A stretch of DNA of 64,000 nucleotides from Aureobasidium sp. EXF-3400 (Eukaryota; Ascomycota; Dothideomycetes; Dothideales; Saccotheciaceae), in contig SWBL01000105.1 in NCBI GenBank assembly GCA_024195585.1, forward strand, positions 1-64,000, written 5' to 3'. Under the pieces are notes generated by a model. That model was not told the origin of the DNA and made no database searches. It saw only the letters and a program-made list of their open reading frames with translations. The position numbers were made by a program, and so were the translations under genes. This document shows, one piece after another, positions 33,499 to 45,000 of the stretch; the first letter of the stretch is position 1; each line of letters starts with the position of its first letter.

Positions 33499-35512
33499 TC
33501 ATAGCTTCGCTCCCTGGCTTCTCCTCTTCTCCTTCTCCTTATCTCTCAAAAGTCGACGCAGGATCTTTCCTGATGGTGACTTTGGGACGATGTCGATGAA
33601 CTCAACTCCACCCTTCAGCCACTTGTGCTTTGCCTTGTGCTGCTCTACATGACGAGCAATGTCCCGGATGACCATCCTATCAGACTCTTCAAGCCCAACA
33701 GAAGGAGATTTGACGACGAAAGCTTTAGGGACCTCTCCCTCACGATCTGAAGGTACGCCAATAACAACACAATCGTTGACCGCAGGGTGGGTCAGAAGAT
33801 GAGCTTCGAGCTCCGCAGGAGCCACTTGCAGTCCCTGCAAAAAGTCAGCATATGTCCAGCATTGTCACGCCAGCGGCACGTACGTTGACCTTGATGAGCT
33901 CTTTCAGTCTATCCACAATGAAGACATGCTCATGACCGGATTTCGGATGCTTTCTGACAACAGCCTCGTCTCCGGTTCTCAGGTACCCATCCACGAATGT
34001 CTCTTCGGTGGCCTTCTGGTTGTTGAGGTAGCCGAGCGTAACTGCTGGTCCTTTGACCCACAACTCGCCTGGTGTGTCGAGCTTTGTCACCTCCTCACCT
34101 TCGGGTGTAACAATACGCGCTTCAATACCCGGCAGCAAGCTTCCAGAAGATCCAAAGTACACATCACTCGGGATCGTTGAGCATACCACGGTCGCGCTCT
34201 CAGTCACTAAGCGCTGATTAGCATTCCTCAAGCGTTCACGGGCACAAGAGCAATAACTTACTTCCATATCCTTGTCGAATGGCCCACTTCGGGAACATGG
34301 ACTGCAAATCTTCTGCTGTCTCTTCTCCCAATGGCGCTGCTCCGGTGAAGATGCTCCTGACGGAAGAAAGATCATATTGCTTCACGACATCTCGCGATTT
34401 GGTGACCGTAATGATGATGGGCGGTACAAGATATAGGCAACTGATCTTGTGAGTCTGTATCGTTTCGAGGAAGCTCTTGAACTCAAACTTCGGCAAGATG
34501 ATGACACCGTCGCCACGATACGTTCCTAGATGTGCGATAACAATCAGAGCGTATATGTGGTTGAGCGGTAACTAAACTGATCAGCGTCTATCTTGCAAAA
34601 GAGTAGTGCGAACGAATCGTACCAGGCCGAGGACATTCTCGGTATAGTCGGATTGGTTACCAGGCTCTATTAGCGTCTTTCTCCATTGATCTTCGAAAGT
34701 ACGCATCTGAAGGACGTTGGCAATCACGTTCTTGTGACTGATCATGACACCTTTCTGGTTTTACAGTCAGCCATGCGTCGTCCTGTTTACAGCCGCGAGA
34801 AAACCTACAGGAAGCCCGGAGGTACCGGAAGAGTAGCACAGGAACGAAGTCTTTCTTGCACCATCGCCCTTGGACCAATCCAATGCCTCCAGCTTTGGCA
34901 GGTTCCGACCCTCCTCTATAAGTTGATCCAAAGTCTTGTATCCATCTCTTTTCTTGCCAGCGACAGATTCGGGTACCTCGAGCAAGTAAATTCGGTCCTC
35001 GGGTATCCCCACAGTCTTTGCTGCTTGCAATGCCAAATCCAGCAATGGTAAACAAGTGAAGAGACATTTGGCACCAGAGTCACGAAGCTGGTGCTCTAGC
35101 TCTTGGACGGTATATGCTGCATTCGCTGGCGTCTGGATGCCACCAATACGATGAGTCGCCCACGCAAGAGTCAATGTGTCAATCTGCAAACAGTCAGCTG
35201 CCAGACCTGTCTCCAACCCATGTCGGCACTTACAGTATTGATGCTGAAAAGACCGATCACCTTGTCCCATTCTGATCCCTTGTTGGGAAGGAAGCCCAGC
35301 TCTTTACTCAGTCCCCTGGCCAGAAAGTCGACTCGCTCTTTCACTTCCAAGGCGCTGTACTGTTTACCTGTAAGACCACAGGTGAATGGCGGTCGGGAGT
35401 ATCCCAATGGATGGCGTTCGTAATTTTCATCCAGAATGAACTTGTCTACGGAGATGGAGTCTGGTATGTCAAAAGGTATCTTTGGAACCCAGTCAGGAGC
35501 ATAGAACGGCAT
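33499..35512 (-). CDS. Peroxisomal acyl-CoA ligase (4-coumarate-CoA ligase-like, AMP-forming)
   Basis: Six exons, 35512..35234, 35183..34809, 34754..34623, 34571..34262, 34206..33884 and 33834..33499, encode 584 residues. The ANL-superfamily motifs appear in order. The P-loop YSSGTSGLPKGV is split by intron 2. PLNHIYAL follows, then GYGMTE split by intron 4, YLRTGD, the hinge region VDRLKELIKVNGLQVAPAE split by intron 5, and the lysine motif PKSPSGKILRR. The protein ends in AKL, a strong PTS1 peroxisomal signal. It would adenylate a carboxylic acid and transfer it to CoA. Whether the substrate is a fatty, aromatic or other acid cannot be read from the sequence. A CCTCGG hexamer sits 102 bp upstream of the start. 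Confidence 0.9.
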
Positions 35513-35613
35513 GCTGGCGAAATGGACGTGGAAGTTGTGTGAGATGACAAACGACGGGACGCACGCGGTTTTGTCTCACACAACGCACTGATGCTTACGG
35601 GATGGTATATCTA

Positions 35614-35619
35614 CCTCGG
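35614..35619. promoter_or_regulatory. CCTCGG core, candidate fatty-acid response site
   Basis: CCTCGG reads on the plus strand about 102 bp ahead of the ligase ATG, which lies on the minus strand. It matches the core bound by FarA and FarB in Aspergillus. The match is six bases only. Confidence 0.35.
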
Positions 35620-36385
35620 TCATGTCAGCCTTCTCAGCCATTATTGCAATTGAACGCAACCATCAGCGCTTGTTTCACGCTGCCTTGTCACCGAGAGATG
35701 ACGCTTCTCCGCACCAGGTGCGGGGTTGTGTGAGAAGAACGAAGCTCGGACCATGTACGGGCCCACAAATCGGAAGCGAGCTTCCGAAAAGCAAGGCCTC
35801 GAGACGCGGGTGACTGACTCGTTCTTGCCTCGAAGGTGCATACCACAAACATAGGTATATCTTCAATTCGGAGTCTTTTTATCGTCAGAGCACACTGGTT
35901 CCTTCAACAATCCAGAAACTGAAGCCAACAACTCTGTTTGTCTCCAACACTTTCTCTGAACTTCTCAGCCCACCTCTGGAGGCAGAAACACTCTTTGACT
36001 TTGCACTATCAAAGTTGCAACTTGACTCATCTCAAAGCTCGATCATACAGTATAACTGTACATCCTTGGTCAGTCATCCTTCTATAGCTCATCTCCAGGA
36101 GGGCACAGAATCTCGACCTCAAGTCTGCTTTCTTACCGAAAGGATTTCTCAACGACTTCTTTCAAGCCTTCCTTGAGCTGTGGTTCTTTTCTTTGCCGAT
36201 TCACCAACACATCGAACCGACTACGGTTCTATCGACCATCCTCCAACTCATCGCTCGCTCTTCTTTTCTTGGTAAGTCTCCGAAAGACCATCTCAACGCG
36301 ACGAGACGCGTCTTGACCATCCATTCCTATTTATCGTCTGTCAATGCCTGCAGTACACATGCTTGACACAAGATCAATCCACTAC

Positions 36386-36850
36386 CACGTGAACATACTG
36401 ACATCACGTAGACAGTCACGCGCCACGTGTTCTACTGTGTGTTGTCCTCCAGCAAACCTACTATGTATGATCTTGAGTCAGTATCACACAACACATTCGC
36501 TGACACCAACTCTGCAGATAGGGGCTTTATCATATTTTCAAAAAGTTCCAAACTACTGTTGTAGTGGCAGCTGCACACAATAGCTTGCTACTGGTGATCT
36601 CAAAGCCCTCCTTGGCTACTGCCGTGGTTCCACCTGTCCGTAAGTATCACAGTAAAAACACCACCCAATCTTGCGATAAGCCTGTTTTGCCATGCGTTTT
36701 CACGTGCTGACAGCCATCAAGATATATCTCGAGCAGTCCTCACGGGATCTGCCAGCAGGTCTTCCGTGGTTGGAGTCTACTGCCTTGCGCTTGCACAAGA
36801 TACAGCACACAATCAGGCGACAACGCTGTTGTTGCACGCGGATGCACGTG
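36386..36850. promoter_or_regulatory. Cluster of four CACGTG E-boxes
   Basis: CACGTG occurs at 36386-36391, 36424-36429, 36701-36706 and 36845-36850, within 465 bp upstream of the AlkB-like gene. By chance about 0.1 would be expected in this length. Such boxes bind bHLH factors (Cbf1/Sre-type). Confidence 0.45.
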
Positions 36851-37029
36851 TCAGTGTCCTTCTGTTGATATATACCGCGCACGACTCTATCCCTTCCACC
36901 TGACCATATCACTCCTCTTTGGTCTACCCTCCGTGCAATACCAGGATACTCGACAACACAACGCCAGCATCCCTCCTTTATATATTCTCGGATCATCCAT
37001 CAATCCCATCAATACTCACATCTTCCAAC

Positions 37030-39702
37030 ATGGGTTCAAGACACGATTCATTACATGATCCCGAGGACAAGACAGACTCCTTGGGTTTTAGAGATACACC
37101 TAGCTCACCTCTGAGTTCTGTCCCTGGAGATTTTGAATCTCAACAAGTCCCTCAGGATCTCCAAGATATTGTTATGCCCAACAGCCCTGTCTATCACGGC
37201 AGTCCCATACTCTCTTACGGCCCCAGCAGTGTGATGGATACCATCCGTGTCATCTCACCTAACAGCGCACCCTACGAGTCCTCAACATTCGTCCGCAGAT
37301 CCGAACGAAAGCGCAAAGCACCTGCTCGGTATTTGCAAACAGCTGAAGCTGATGCCATCTCCCAATCCGAGATATCCAATACAACTGAGCGCCCTGTCAA
37401 ACAGAGAAAGACTTCTCCGCCAAGGGCACCTCGCAATCCTCGTGGTATCAAGGCGACAAAGCCTGCAACTGCTTCTCCGTCTCACACAAGCGAGTCGCCC
37501 TCATCAGGTGAAGATGTCGACGAGCCCGTATCTACTGCCTTGCAGATCAACACTTCACGAGTAGTCAAGATCAGGGTCGATCCGGAAAGACTTGGCCAGA
37601 TTCTCGGTTCCACACCTCCAGCACCATCAGCTGCTGTACCATCACCAGAGGTAATGCCACCCGCCCCCGCCGAGTTTGAGCCTGCCACGACTCTGCTTGA
37701 ATCTGAGCTCGCTGTCGATGCTGTCGATGCTGTCGAACACGACTTCATTGCACTCTCCTTGGCTGTCACGAAAAAGGTACCCATCGAGCAGAAACCGGCA
37801 CCCCGTGGGCAACCAGAAATCTGGGCAGAAAGTCGCCACCATCTATGTGAGAGTCTCAGCGGGCTCTATGCATCCTGGCAAGGCTCCTACTACGGAAAAA
37901 ATGGCGTCGCCAAAGCGTTCATGCTTGATGGCAATGGTCACGCGAGAGACCATCTAGACGAAAACGTTATTGTCCTGCGTGCTAGCGGCAGCATGGCAAA
38001 AGATGGTGAGAACGGCATGAAACAGCGTGAAGACCAAGAACAAAAGCATCAGTACCATGCCATGGTCAACGCCATCAGTCAGCAAAGCCCTGTCGCGGTA
38101 ATTTGTGGTGACAAGAACACACAAGTGCCTAGCAAGATGCCTCACAAGTACAACTCTCTCGACTGGTACAAAGTCACTCATGTGTGGACCGAAAGAGATA
38201 GGTTTAATGTTATCAAGTACCGTCTTGAGAAGCTTGACTCAACTACCGCTGGATGGTGGGTTCCCAAAGACTCAGAACCCGTCGTTGAGCTTGGAGCGCT
38301 CGGATCACCCATCAAACAACATTGTGATTCATGCATTGGCGAGTACGATCAGGTCTATCTGTGTGGTTGGATGTGCCTGAACAGCAAGTGCGAGAAGTTC
38401 TGGTGTTTGCCTGATGGTGATACACCTGATGCTGCACAGCTGATCTACGATCCTCGCTTTCTGAAGCAAAAGACTCCTTGGGCCAACGAGCAGGCTCCTC
38501 TCAGTTTCCGCTTCCCCTTGTATACTACTTCTACCATTGCAGGCGAAGACTATAAAGCGGAGAATCTGCGCGGCATGACTTGTCCTGAATGCGGAAAATG
38601 CAACGCACGTATCAAGTGGGAGGGTTGGGAATGCACAGGCTGTGGCTTCGAGCACAAGCCCATGATCACTCCGCTACCCGCGGCTTCTATCCAGGATCAG
38701 AACTACCCGGTCACTAATGCTTATCCCTCATCGCACGACTCTGCCTCTCCTCACGTCAAGATCTCCGTCGACTTCTCACACAACTACCGCTGGATCACTT
38801 ACAAGTTCAAGGTCTCAGCTACTGAGGAAGGTGAGGTTATCCACGGTATCGCGAACAGAGTTGTTCGGGAAGAGTCTGGCGGTCCTAATGAGATGTGGGA
38901 GAACCTCCAGACCAATGGCCACGGGCTGGTGCGCAGAGAGTTGTCGAACGCTCTCATGAACTCTTTCACCATCAACTATGGTATGCCATACAAGTTCATT
39001 GCCGCGGGAGATAGTCTGCCATTCACAGATGCACCCTGGCCTGTTACGGAAGCCGTCTCACGCCTGAATTGGGCCGACAGAATAACGTCTGGAAACACTG
39101 TCGAAGACCAAGAGAAATTCAACGAGCTCTATCTTGTCGCATATCTTCAAGACCAGTCGATGAGCTACCACGACGACGGTGAAAAAGGACTGGGCTCTAC
39201 TGTTGCCACACTCTCCCTCGGATGCCGAGCTGATATGGGGTTCAAGCCCAAGTCGCCTTTCTACCACGGCATGAAGACTATCCATTACAAGAAAAAGAGA
39301 ATGACTGTCATGACCAAGGATGAGCCTTTGCCTGAGTTTCCCAACTACGAACTGCGCAAGCAGTTTCTTGCAGAGATTCGAGATGGCAATTTGTCTGATG
39401 ATGAAGAACACGAAAGACTTGCCGAGATGGCCACTGCGCTTCGCGCGGCCTACTCATCCAAGAAGAGCCATACCAAAGTCGAAGACTACATCAAGCTCTC
39501 ACTCGGCCATGGAGACATCGTCATCATGCGCGGCGCCCATCTTCAAAAATACTACGAGCACGGTGTCAGCCCTAGAGGCCTCATGCGTTATGCTTTGACA
39601 TGCCGTACCGTCTTGCCTGGACACCTGAAGGAGTCCGAACTGCCCGACTACAAGGTTGACCTTGTTCAAAACGGGTACGATGGCAGCCGAATTGCTAAAT
39701 GA
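37030..39702 (+). CDS. AlkB-like 2OG-Fe(II) dioxygenase with Cys-rich module
   Basis: A single exon of 890 residues. I start at the ATG of MGSRHDSLHD; an in-frame ATG 111 bp upstream adds leader-like residues. Residues 1-250 are disordered and basic (RRSERKRKAPARY; RAPRNPRGIKATK), suggesting nuclear localisation. A Cys-rich region follows. CDSC starts at Cys432, then CGWMCLNSKCEKFWC, and about 90 residues on CPECGKC and CTGCGFEH, enough for two or more zinc sites. The C-terminal domain has the iron triad His714-x-Asp716 (YHDDGEKGLG) and His844 (YYEHGVSPRG), with Arg849 and the family's RYALTCR strand. It would oxidise methyl groups on a nucleic acid or protein. The substrate is unknown. Confidence 0.8.
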   Translation: MGSRHDSLHDPEDKTDSLGFRDTPSSPLSSVPGDFESQQVPQDLQDIVMPNSPVYHGSPILSYGPSSVMDTIRVISPNSAPYESSTFVRRSERKRKAPARYLQTAEADAISQSEISNTTERPVKQRKTSPPRAPRNPRGIKATKPATASPSHTSESPSSGEDVDEPVSTALQINTSRVVKIRVDPERLGQILGSTPPAPSAAVPSPEVMPPAPAEFEPATTLLESELAVDAVDAVEHDFIALSLAVTKKVPIEQKPAPRGQPEIWAESRHHLCESLSGLYASWQGSYYGKNGVAKAFMLDGNGHARDHLDENVIVLRASGSMAKDGENGMKQREDQEQKHQYHAMVNAISQQSPVAVICGDKNTQVPSKMPHKYNSLDWYKVTHVWTERDRFNVIKYRLEKLDSTTAGWWVPKDSEPVVELGALGSPIKQHCDSCIGEYDQVYLCGWMCLNSKCEKFWCLPDGDTPDAAQLIYDPRFLKQKTPWANEQAPLSFRFPLYTTSTIAGEDYKAENLRGMTCPECGKCNARIKWEGWECTGCGFEHKPMITPLPAASIQDQNYPVTNAYPSSHDSASPHVKISVDFSHNYRWITYKFKVSATEEGEVIHGIANRVVREESGGPNEMWENLQTNGHGLVRRELSNALMNSFTINYGMPYKFIAAGDSLPFTDAPWPVTEAVSRLNWADRITSGNTVEDQEKFNELYLVAYLQDQSMSYHDDGEKGLGSTVATLSLGCRADMGFKPKSPFYHGMKTIHYKKKRMTVMTKDEPLPEFPNYELRKQFLAEIRDGNLSDDEEHERLAEMATALRAAYSSKKSHTKVEDYIKLSLGHGDIVIMRGAHLQKYYEHGVSPRGLMRYALTCRTVLPGHLKESELPDYKVDLVQNGYDGSRIAK

Positions 39703-40326
39703 GAATAGTCCTTTTGTGGTTCCTTTTTCTCGTGTCAATATCTCTCGGTCGACAACACCTCTGGCGGGGCGTCTCTTTTCTTGCTTTCTTTCTTGCTTCT
39801 TTACTTACTGATGCCTTCGCAAAATGCAACAGGCGAACGTGTTTTTATGGGTACACGGTACATTGCTATTATTTGACATATGGGGGGAGTTTACGAATCT
39901 GGGAAAGAAGAATTATTGCTGCATGATACCCACAACCTTTGAGCTTCAAAAGTAGTTGCTATTTTCAATATGATTTGCTTTCTAATCGTCTTGCTCACAT
40001 GCCTCTCCGATGATTGTTGGTACTGAGTCTGACTGTCTCATCCTATTGGACACGTGTGACCCAGAAAGACCGAGGTCAGGACAGTATTGAGTAGACGTGC
40101 GTGCATCCTGAACAGTGCAGCATATGATCCAAGAAGAGAGGTTGGTGCCAAGAAGTCTTGCAAGCATGTGAAGGGAGGCCGAGCCGAACCTCGGCATCTC
40201 CAGACAATAATACTACATCATCTGCCCTTGCTCTTGCCCTATCTGTTTCCTGCCTGCCAGTTCCTTATTACCAGTCCATTCAATTCTTCCAACAACAAAA
40301 GAGGTTATCAAATCAGAACAACAAAC
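39703..40326. other. Thiolase promoter and AlkB-like 3' flank
   Basis: 624 bp without a gene. It contains the candidate CCTCGG element described separately. Confidence 0.4.
40178..40195. promoter_or_regulatory. Inverted repeat GCCGAG-N6-CTCGGC with CCTCGG core
   Basis: GCCGAG (40178-40183) and CTCGGC (40190-40195) are perfect inverted arms with a 6-bp spacer. The right arm contains CCTCGG (40189-40194), the FarA/FarB core. It lies about 132 bp upstream of the thiolase ATG. Confidence 0.45.
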
Positions 40327-41729
40327 ATGGCCAACCAAACAGGAAAAAACTCGGTCGGTTCGTGTTGATCAAATGTACAATATTGTGTGGATGTAGAGCT
40401 GACTTCTGATGAACCAGCTATCGAGCGCCTCACACAAGTCACAACTCACCTCAAATCGTCAGAAGTCGACCTAGCTCCCAACCGCGACGCCATACTCAAG
40501 AAGAGCCCCGATGACATTGTCGTAACAGCATGCCTGCGTACACCTCTGACAAAGGGAGGCAAAGGAGGCTTCAAAGACACACCCGCCGCAGACCTCCTCC
40601 ACGGAGCTTTCAAAGCGCTGATTGAGCGTTCAAAGATCGATCCTTCGCTGGTCGAGGATATCGCTGTTGGCAGTGTGCTGCCTCCTGGAGGCGGTGCCAC
40701 CGAGTTCCGTGCTGCGGCTTTGGCTGCAGGCTTCCCTGATAGCACTGCTGTGCACTCGTTGAACCGTCAGTGCAGTTCGGGTCTGCAGGCTTGTGTTGAG
40801 ATTGCCAATGCCATCAAGACCGGTATGATTGAGATTGGTATCGGTGCTGGTGTCGAGAGTATGAGCAGTCAGTATGGTCCTGGAGCTGTGACTGAGTTCT
40901 CGGAGCTGCTCGAGAACCACAAGGAGGCGGCAAACTGCAAGGTCCCCATGGGAGGTCAGTGACTCTGATACTTTTGAATCCGTCGCGACTCTACTGACTC
41001 TAACTAGTTCTCTCCGAGCAAATGGCCAAAGACCGCAACGTCACCCGCAAGGCCCAAGACGAGTTCGCCGCATCCTCGTACGCCAAAGCCACCGAGGCAC
41101 AAAAGAAGGGCCTCTTCGACGAGGAGATCGCTCCCATCAAGGTCAAGTGGACCGATCCCAAGAGCAACGAGACCAAGGAGATCACCGTGAGCAAGGATGA
41201 CGGTGTCAGAGAAGGCGTGACAGCCGAATCTCTGGGCAAGATCCGTCCTGCCTTTGCAAAGGATGGCTCCATCCACGGCGGCAACGCTTCTCAGATTTCT
41301 GACGGTGCTGCTGCTGTTCTGTTGATGAAGCGCTCAACAGCCGAGAAGCTGGGCCAGCAGATCCTCGGCAAGTACGTCGCAGCATCCGTCGTTGGTGTGC
41401 CTCCATTGCTCATGGGCATTGGCCCCTGGAAGGCCATCCCTGTTGTCCTGGAGAAGGCTGGTATCGCAAAGGACGATGTCGACATCTGGGAGATCAACGA
41501 GGCCTTTGCTTCGCAGTGTCTGTGGTGTGCCAAAGAGTTGCAGATTCCGATGGAGAAGATCAACCCCAAGGGCGGAGCCATTGCCTTCGGTCACCCTCTC
41601 GGTTGCACTGGCGCCAGACAAGTCAGCACTCTTCTCTACGAATTGAGACGAAGAGGCGAGAAGGTCGGCGTGACTAGTATGTGTGTAGGAACAGGAATGG
41701 GGATGGCTGCCGTGTGGGTCGCTGAATAG
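40327..41729 (+). CDS. POT1: Peroxisomal 3-ketoacyl-CoA thiolase with PTS2
   Basis: Three exons, 40327..40357, 40418..40954 and 41008..41729, encode 429 residues. Intron 1 uses a GTTCGT donor and gives NSV-AIERLTQVTTHL. The resulting RLTQVTTHL (14-22) fits the PTS2 consensus R/K-L/V/I-x5-H/Q-L/A exactly, so import should go through Pex7. Catalytic residues are in place: Cys129 in NRQCSSG, His385 in FGHPLG and Cys415 in MCVGTG. The enzyme performs the last, thiolytic step of beta-oxidation. Intron 2 lies in PMG-VLSEQMA. The last bases of the coding region, with the stop, are tandemly duplicated just downstream. Mitochondrial or cytosolic thiolases lack this N-terminal signal. Confidence 0.94.
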
Positions 41730-41779
41730 GCTGGCGACATGAGGATGGCTGCCGTCTGGGTCGTTGAGTAGGCTGGCGA
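41701..41779. repeat. Tandem duplication of the thiolase 3' end
   Basis: The 37 bases 41701-41737, which include the last codons and the TAG stop, recur at 41743-41779 with three substitutions, at a 42-bp period. The second copy is in the 3' UTR. Confidence 0.9.
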
Positions 41780-42001
41780 TACGACTTGTGTATTATCTGA
41801 TTAACGAAATTGAGTCACCATGTTTTACAAGAATTGATTAGAAACTTTTCTGATGATTATGCTCCGTCCTAGAGTGCAATGTAGAATATGTACATGCTGT
41901 GACACCTCTACTCCATTCGCCTCAAGACTCCATAGAATGTCCGTGCTAATGCTGCTGCACTTCCCTCGTCCAAATCGGACAAAGACAAAGACTAACAAAG
42001 A

Positions 42002-45000
42002 TCAAGCAGACTCTGCCTCGATACCCTCGTCAAAAACATCATCTTCATCATCGCTGTTTTCGCTGTCGCTAGCAGGCTCCCATCCAGCTTTGGCGCGCAG
42101 AATACGGTTTTCCTCTTTCAAAGCAGCGATGCGGCGACGGTAGGGTAGCGATCCTTCTTCGTGTGCGCGTTGAGCCAGACGCAGGTATTCGGACAAGCGC
42201 ATCAATGAGGCTTGCCAGGCTTGGTGTGTAAGTTGGGCTTGGATGGTTTCGTTGCGTGATGTCTCGAGCAGCGAGTTGTAGTGTGCATGTAGAGCTAGGC
42301 CTCCGTGTCAGTGGCAGTCGATATCTCCAATCATGGTATGAGTCCTACCGATTGTTGCGCTCTGGTGGCTGGTTGCGTATTCGCGGATTTGTTGTTTGAA
42401 CTTTTCGACAATCTCTTCGGCGTAGTCAATGACTTGGTTGGCTTCCTTGCACTCGGTTTCTAGTTCGGTGATTCGGGAAAGGGCGTCCGACAATTGGGCT
42501 TGGAGGGCGGTTGTGTCGACATCAGAAGAGGCATGAGGGGCATGAGGGACTGCAGGGAGCAATAAAGCTTCAGTATTAGCTTACGAACGATAGAAACAAG
42601 AATTAAAACGAAAGGGGTATCTAAGCGCTGTGGATAACAGAAAAGAGCAGAACCATGAACGACCGTACCATTAGCATCTCCATTCGTAAGAACACCATTT
42701 TCAATAGGTCTTGTCTAGAAGGAAGCGTGTGAGCCAAGCAAGCATCTTTCCCATGTCGTTGTGGTCGAGTTTTACCTGAGCACGTGCAAGGCCGTCCTGC
42801 AGCTCGTCGTAATGCTCGCGGTTCTGTTGCAGGACAGAACTCAATTCTTGGACCAAAGACCAGATGTGCTGCATGTCGCTGTGGTGGCCAGCCGAGGGCA
42901 TGCCACCTCCAAGCGTGTATGGGGCAGCCGAGTTGGCCATGGCAGGGTTCTGAGCGGCCATGTCACCAGAGTAGATGTTGCGAAGCGCGTCGGCAAGATG
43001 TTTGGTGATGGAGGGGTCGTTCAGCGAGACGAACTCTTCATGGTCGTCAGGGTTGGTCGGTTCGAGGAAGTCCGATGGAGGAAAGGTAGGAACGGGTGGC
43101 AGTGGATGCGCAACGAACGAGTGGCTCTTTCCTAGACTGTCGGTGTCCTCAGTGTTGTCGCCAGGTCTTGGCGTCGTGCTACGGTCTCTGGTCCTGAAGG
43201 CAGTGCGCACTGATGTGTCAGAACCGGCGGAGCTGGAGACGTCGCTCTCACTATCGCTATCAGAGTCGATAACGTAGCCGTGGTGTGGACTGTCAACAAG
43301 CGGTGGCTTTTGGCTGGGCTTTGACTCTTGGGCGCCGTCGGTGTTCGGTACACTCTCGAAGTTTGTCTCTTTGGCGCCTAGGTCTTTGTCGAGCTTTCCT
43401 TGGGCTTCCTCGGATCCTAGTTCTGTCTCGCGCTGGAGCTGTTCAGAATTGGCGACAAATTGGTCTAGTTCTCGATCGTGCTTCTCTTTCTCTGTAAACG
43501 TCCAAGTCAGCCGTGAGTCCCTTAGATAACATGGCTCGTGCATTATGCCGATCACGGCTCGGCCCGCTGTAAACGTACCTTCGCGTTTGAGTCTGTGTGT
43601 CTCTCTAACCGCGCGCACTTGGTCAGTACTCACTCGCACGAGGAGTCCATCGCCTTCGCGTCCCACGGGAAGCAAAACTCCACCGTACACGAGCACATCC
43701 TGGATTGCCACCACTGGATCACCATAGGGCGGAAGCACTGCCGGCTTTGGCTTCTCTGTGTTACGTCGAAACACAGGTGGACGCGGGCGCCTGGATGAGT
43801 AGTTCTGGATCTTTGGATCTTCTGTCATCTCCTCGTCTGACCATTCTCTGCTTCCTGTGTCCGGGGTCTCCTGTTCGTCTGGAGTACTGATGCCCAGTCC
43901 GATAATCTCCTGGCTCGAGTCGCGCTCCAAGGATCTACCTCTCTCTTGGATCTCTGGAGCTCGGTAGAAACTGGACGGTCTTTCGGCCTTCTTGCGCAGT
44001 TTCATACGACGAAAGCCTTCGCCCACGTGTATCTTGGATTCTTGAGGCATGATTTGAGAGTTGCAAGTCTTTGCGATTGGTGGGTCTGGTGTCGTGAAGT
44101 CGATTCTGTGCTCAGAGAGCGTCCGGGAGCCTGTGTTGGTCACTGTTCTGCGTGTCAGTCTGCTAACGTTATGGAGACCTTTGAAGAGGCGCTTACAACT
44201 TGTGTCTGCGATTAACTCAATGCCCTCGAGATCCAGAAAGCACGGGTCGGATTCGATGTCCAACTGTTTCAAACGCATCAAGGCCAAAGTCTTTTTGGCA
44301 AGTCGCGGTGTAGGTGGTGGTTGTGATGGCAAATCTTGATTGCTGTCACCTCCTCCGCGCAAACGTCCACGGCTTGATGAGTCGTTCAGCGTCCCACAAT
44401 CTGGCACCGTTCGACGTCGCGGCTCATCTCCTTGCCTGTCCCCTGGTGTTGATGTGTCTGAGTGAGACTATCTCTCTCGATTTTTCACTGAAGCAAAGAC
44501 CACGTCTTTGGCCGTCTTCGTTGCTCCCTGACCTTGTGAACTCCCTCCTGCTGCAGACGAACGGTTTGTGTCGTGAGGCGTTGTTGTCTTCCCTGGCTCC
44601 TGTGTCCTAGTACTCGGTCCTGCAAAACCTTCCTGGTACGGATCAGTCTGCTCATCGGAACCTCTTGTGTGATTACTTGACGCCTCAGGCTGCAAGGGAA
44701 TCGCAGTTCTCAAGCTGAGACGTAGTAAATTCGTATCAGCATCCATGTAGGCCTGAATATTGACAACTGAGATGGATCTGGCAGGCATCCTGACGAGCTC
44801 GGTATCGTCCTCTGAAACCCATTCTGCTGATTCCTCCTGACCTGCTCCTGGAGGGGTACGTACGACATTCTTTAGCATGAAAGAATCTCGTACTCGTGGA
44901 TTGGCCTTTCTTGCAAGTATCACATTCCGTTGCTTCTTGCTCACACAGACAATGTGGCCTCTAGGATATCCCGGCTTGGGAACCGCTCGTACTCTCGTCC

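Larger units (their letters stand above)
35513..37029. other. 1.5-kb divergent intergenic region
   Basis: This separates the acyl-CoA ligase (-) and the AlkB-like gene (+). The part from about 35880 to 36280 is C/T-rich with a GTAAGT near 36271, as in a spliced 5' leader. Four CACGTG palindromes lie between 36386 and 36850. I see no coding region, but a noncoding or long leader exon is possible. Confidence 0.4.
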
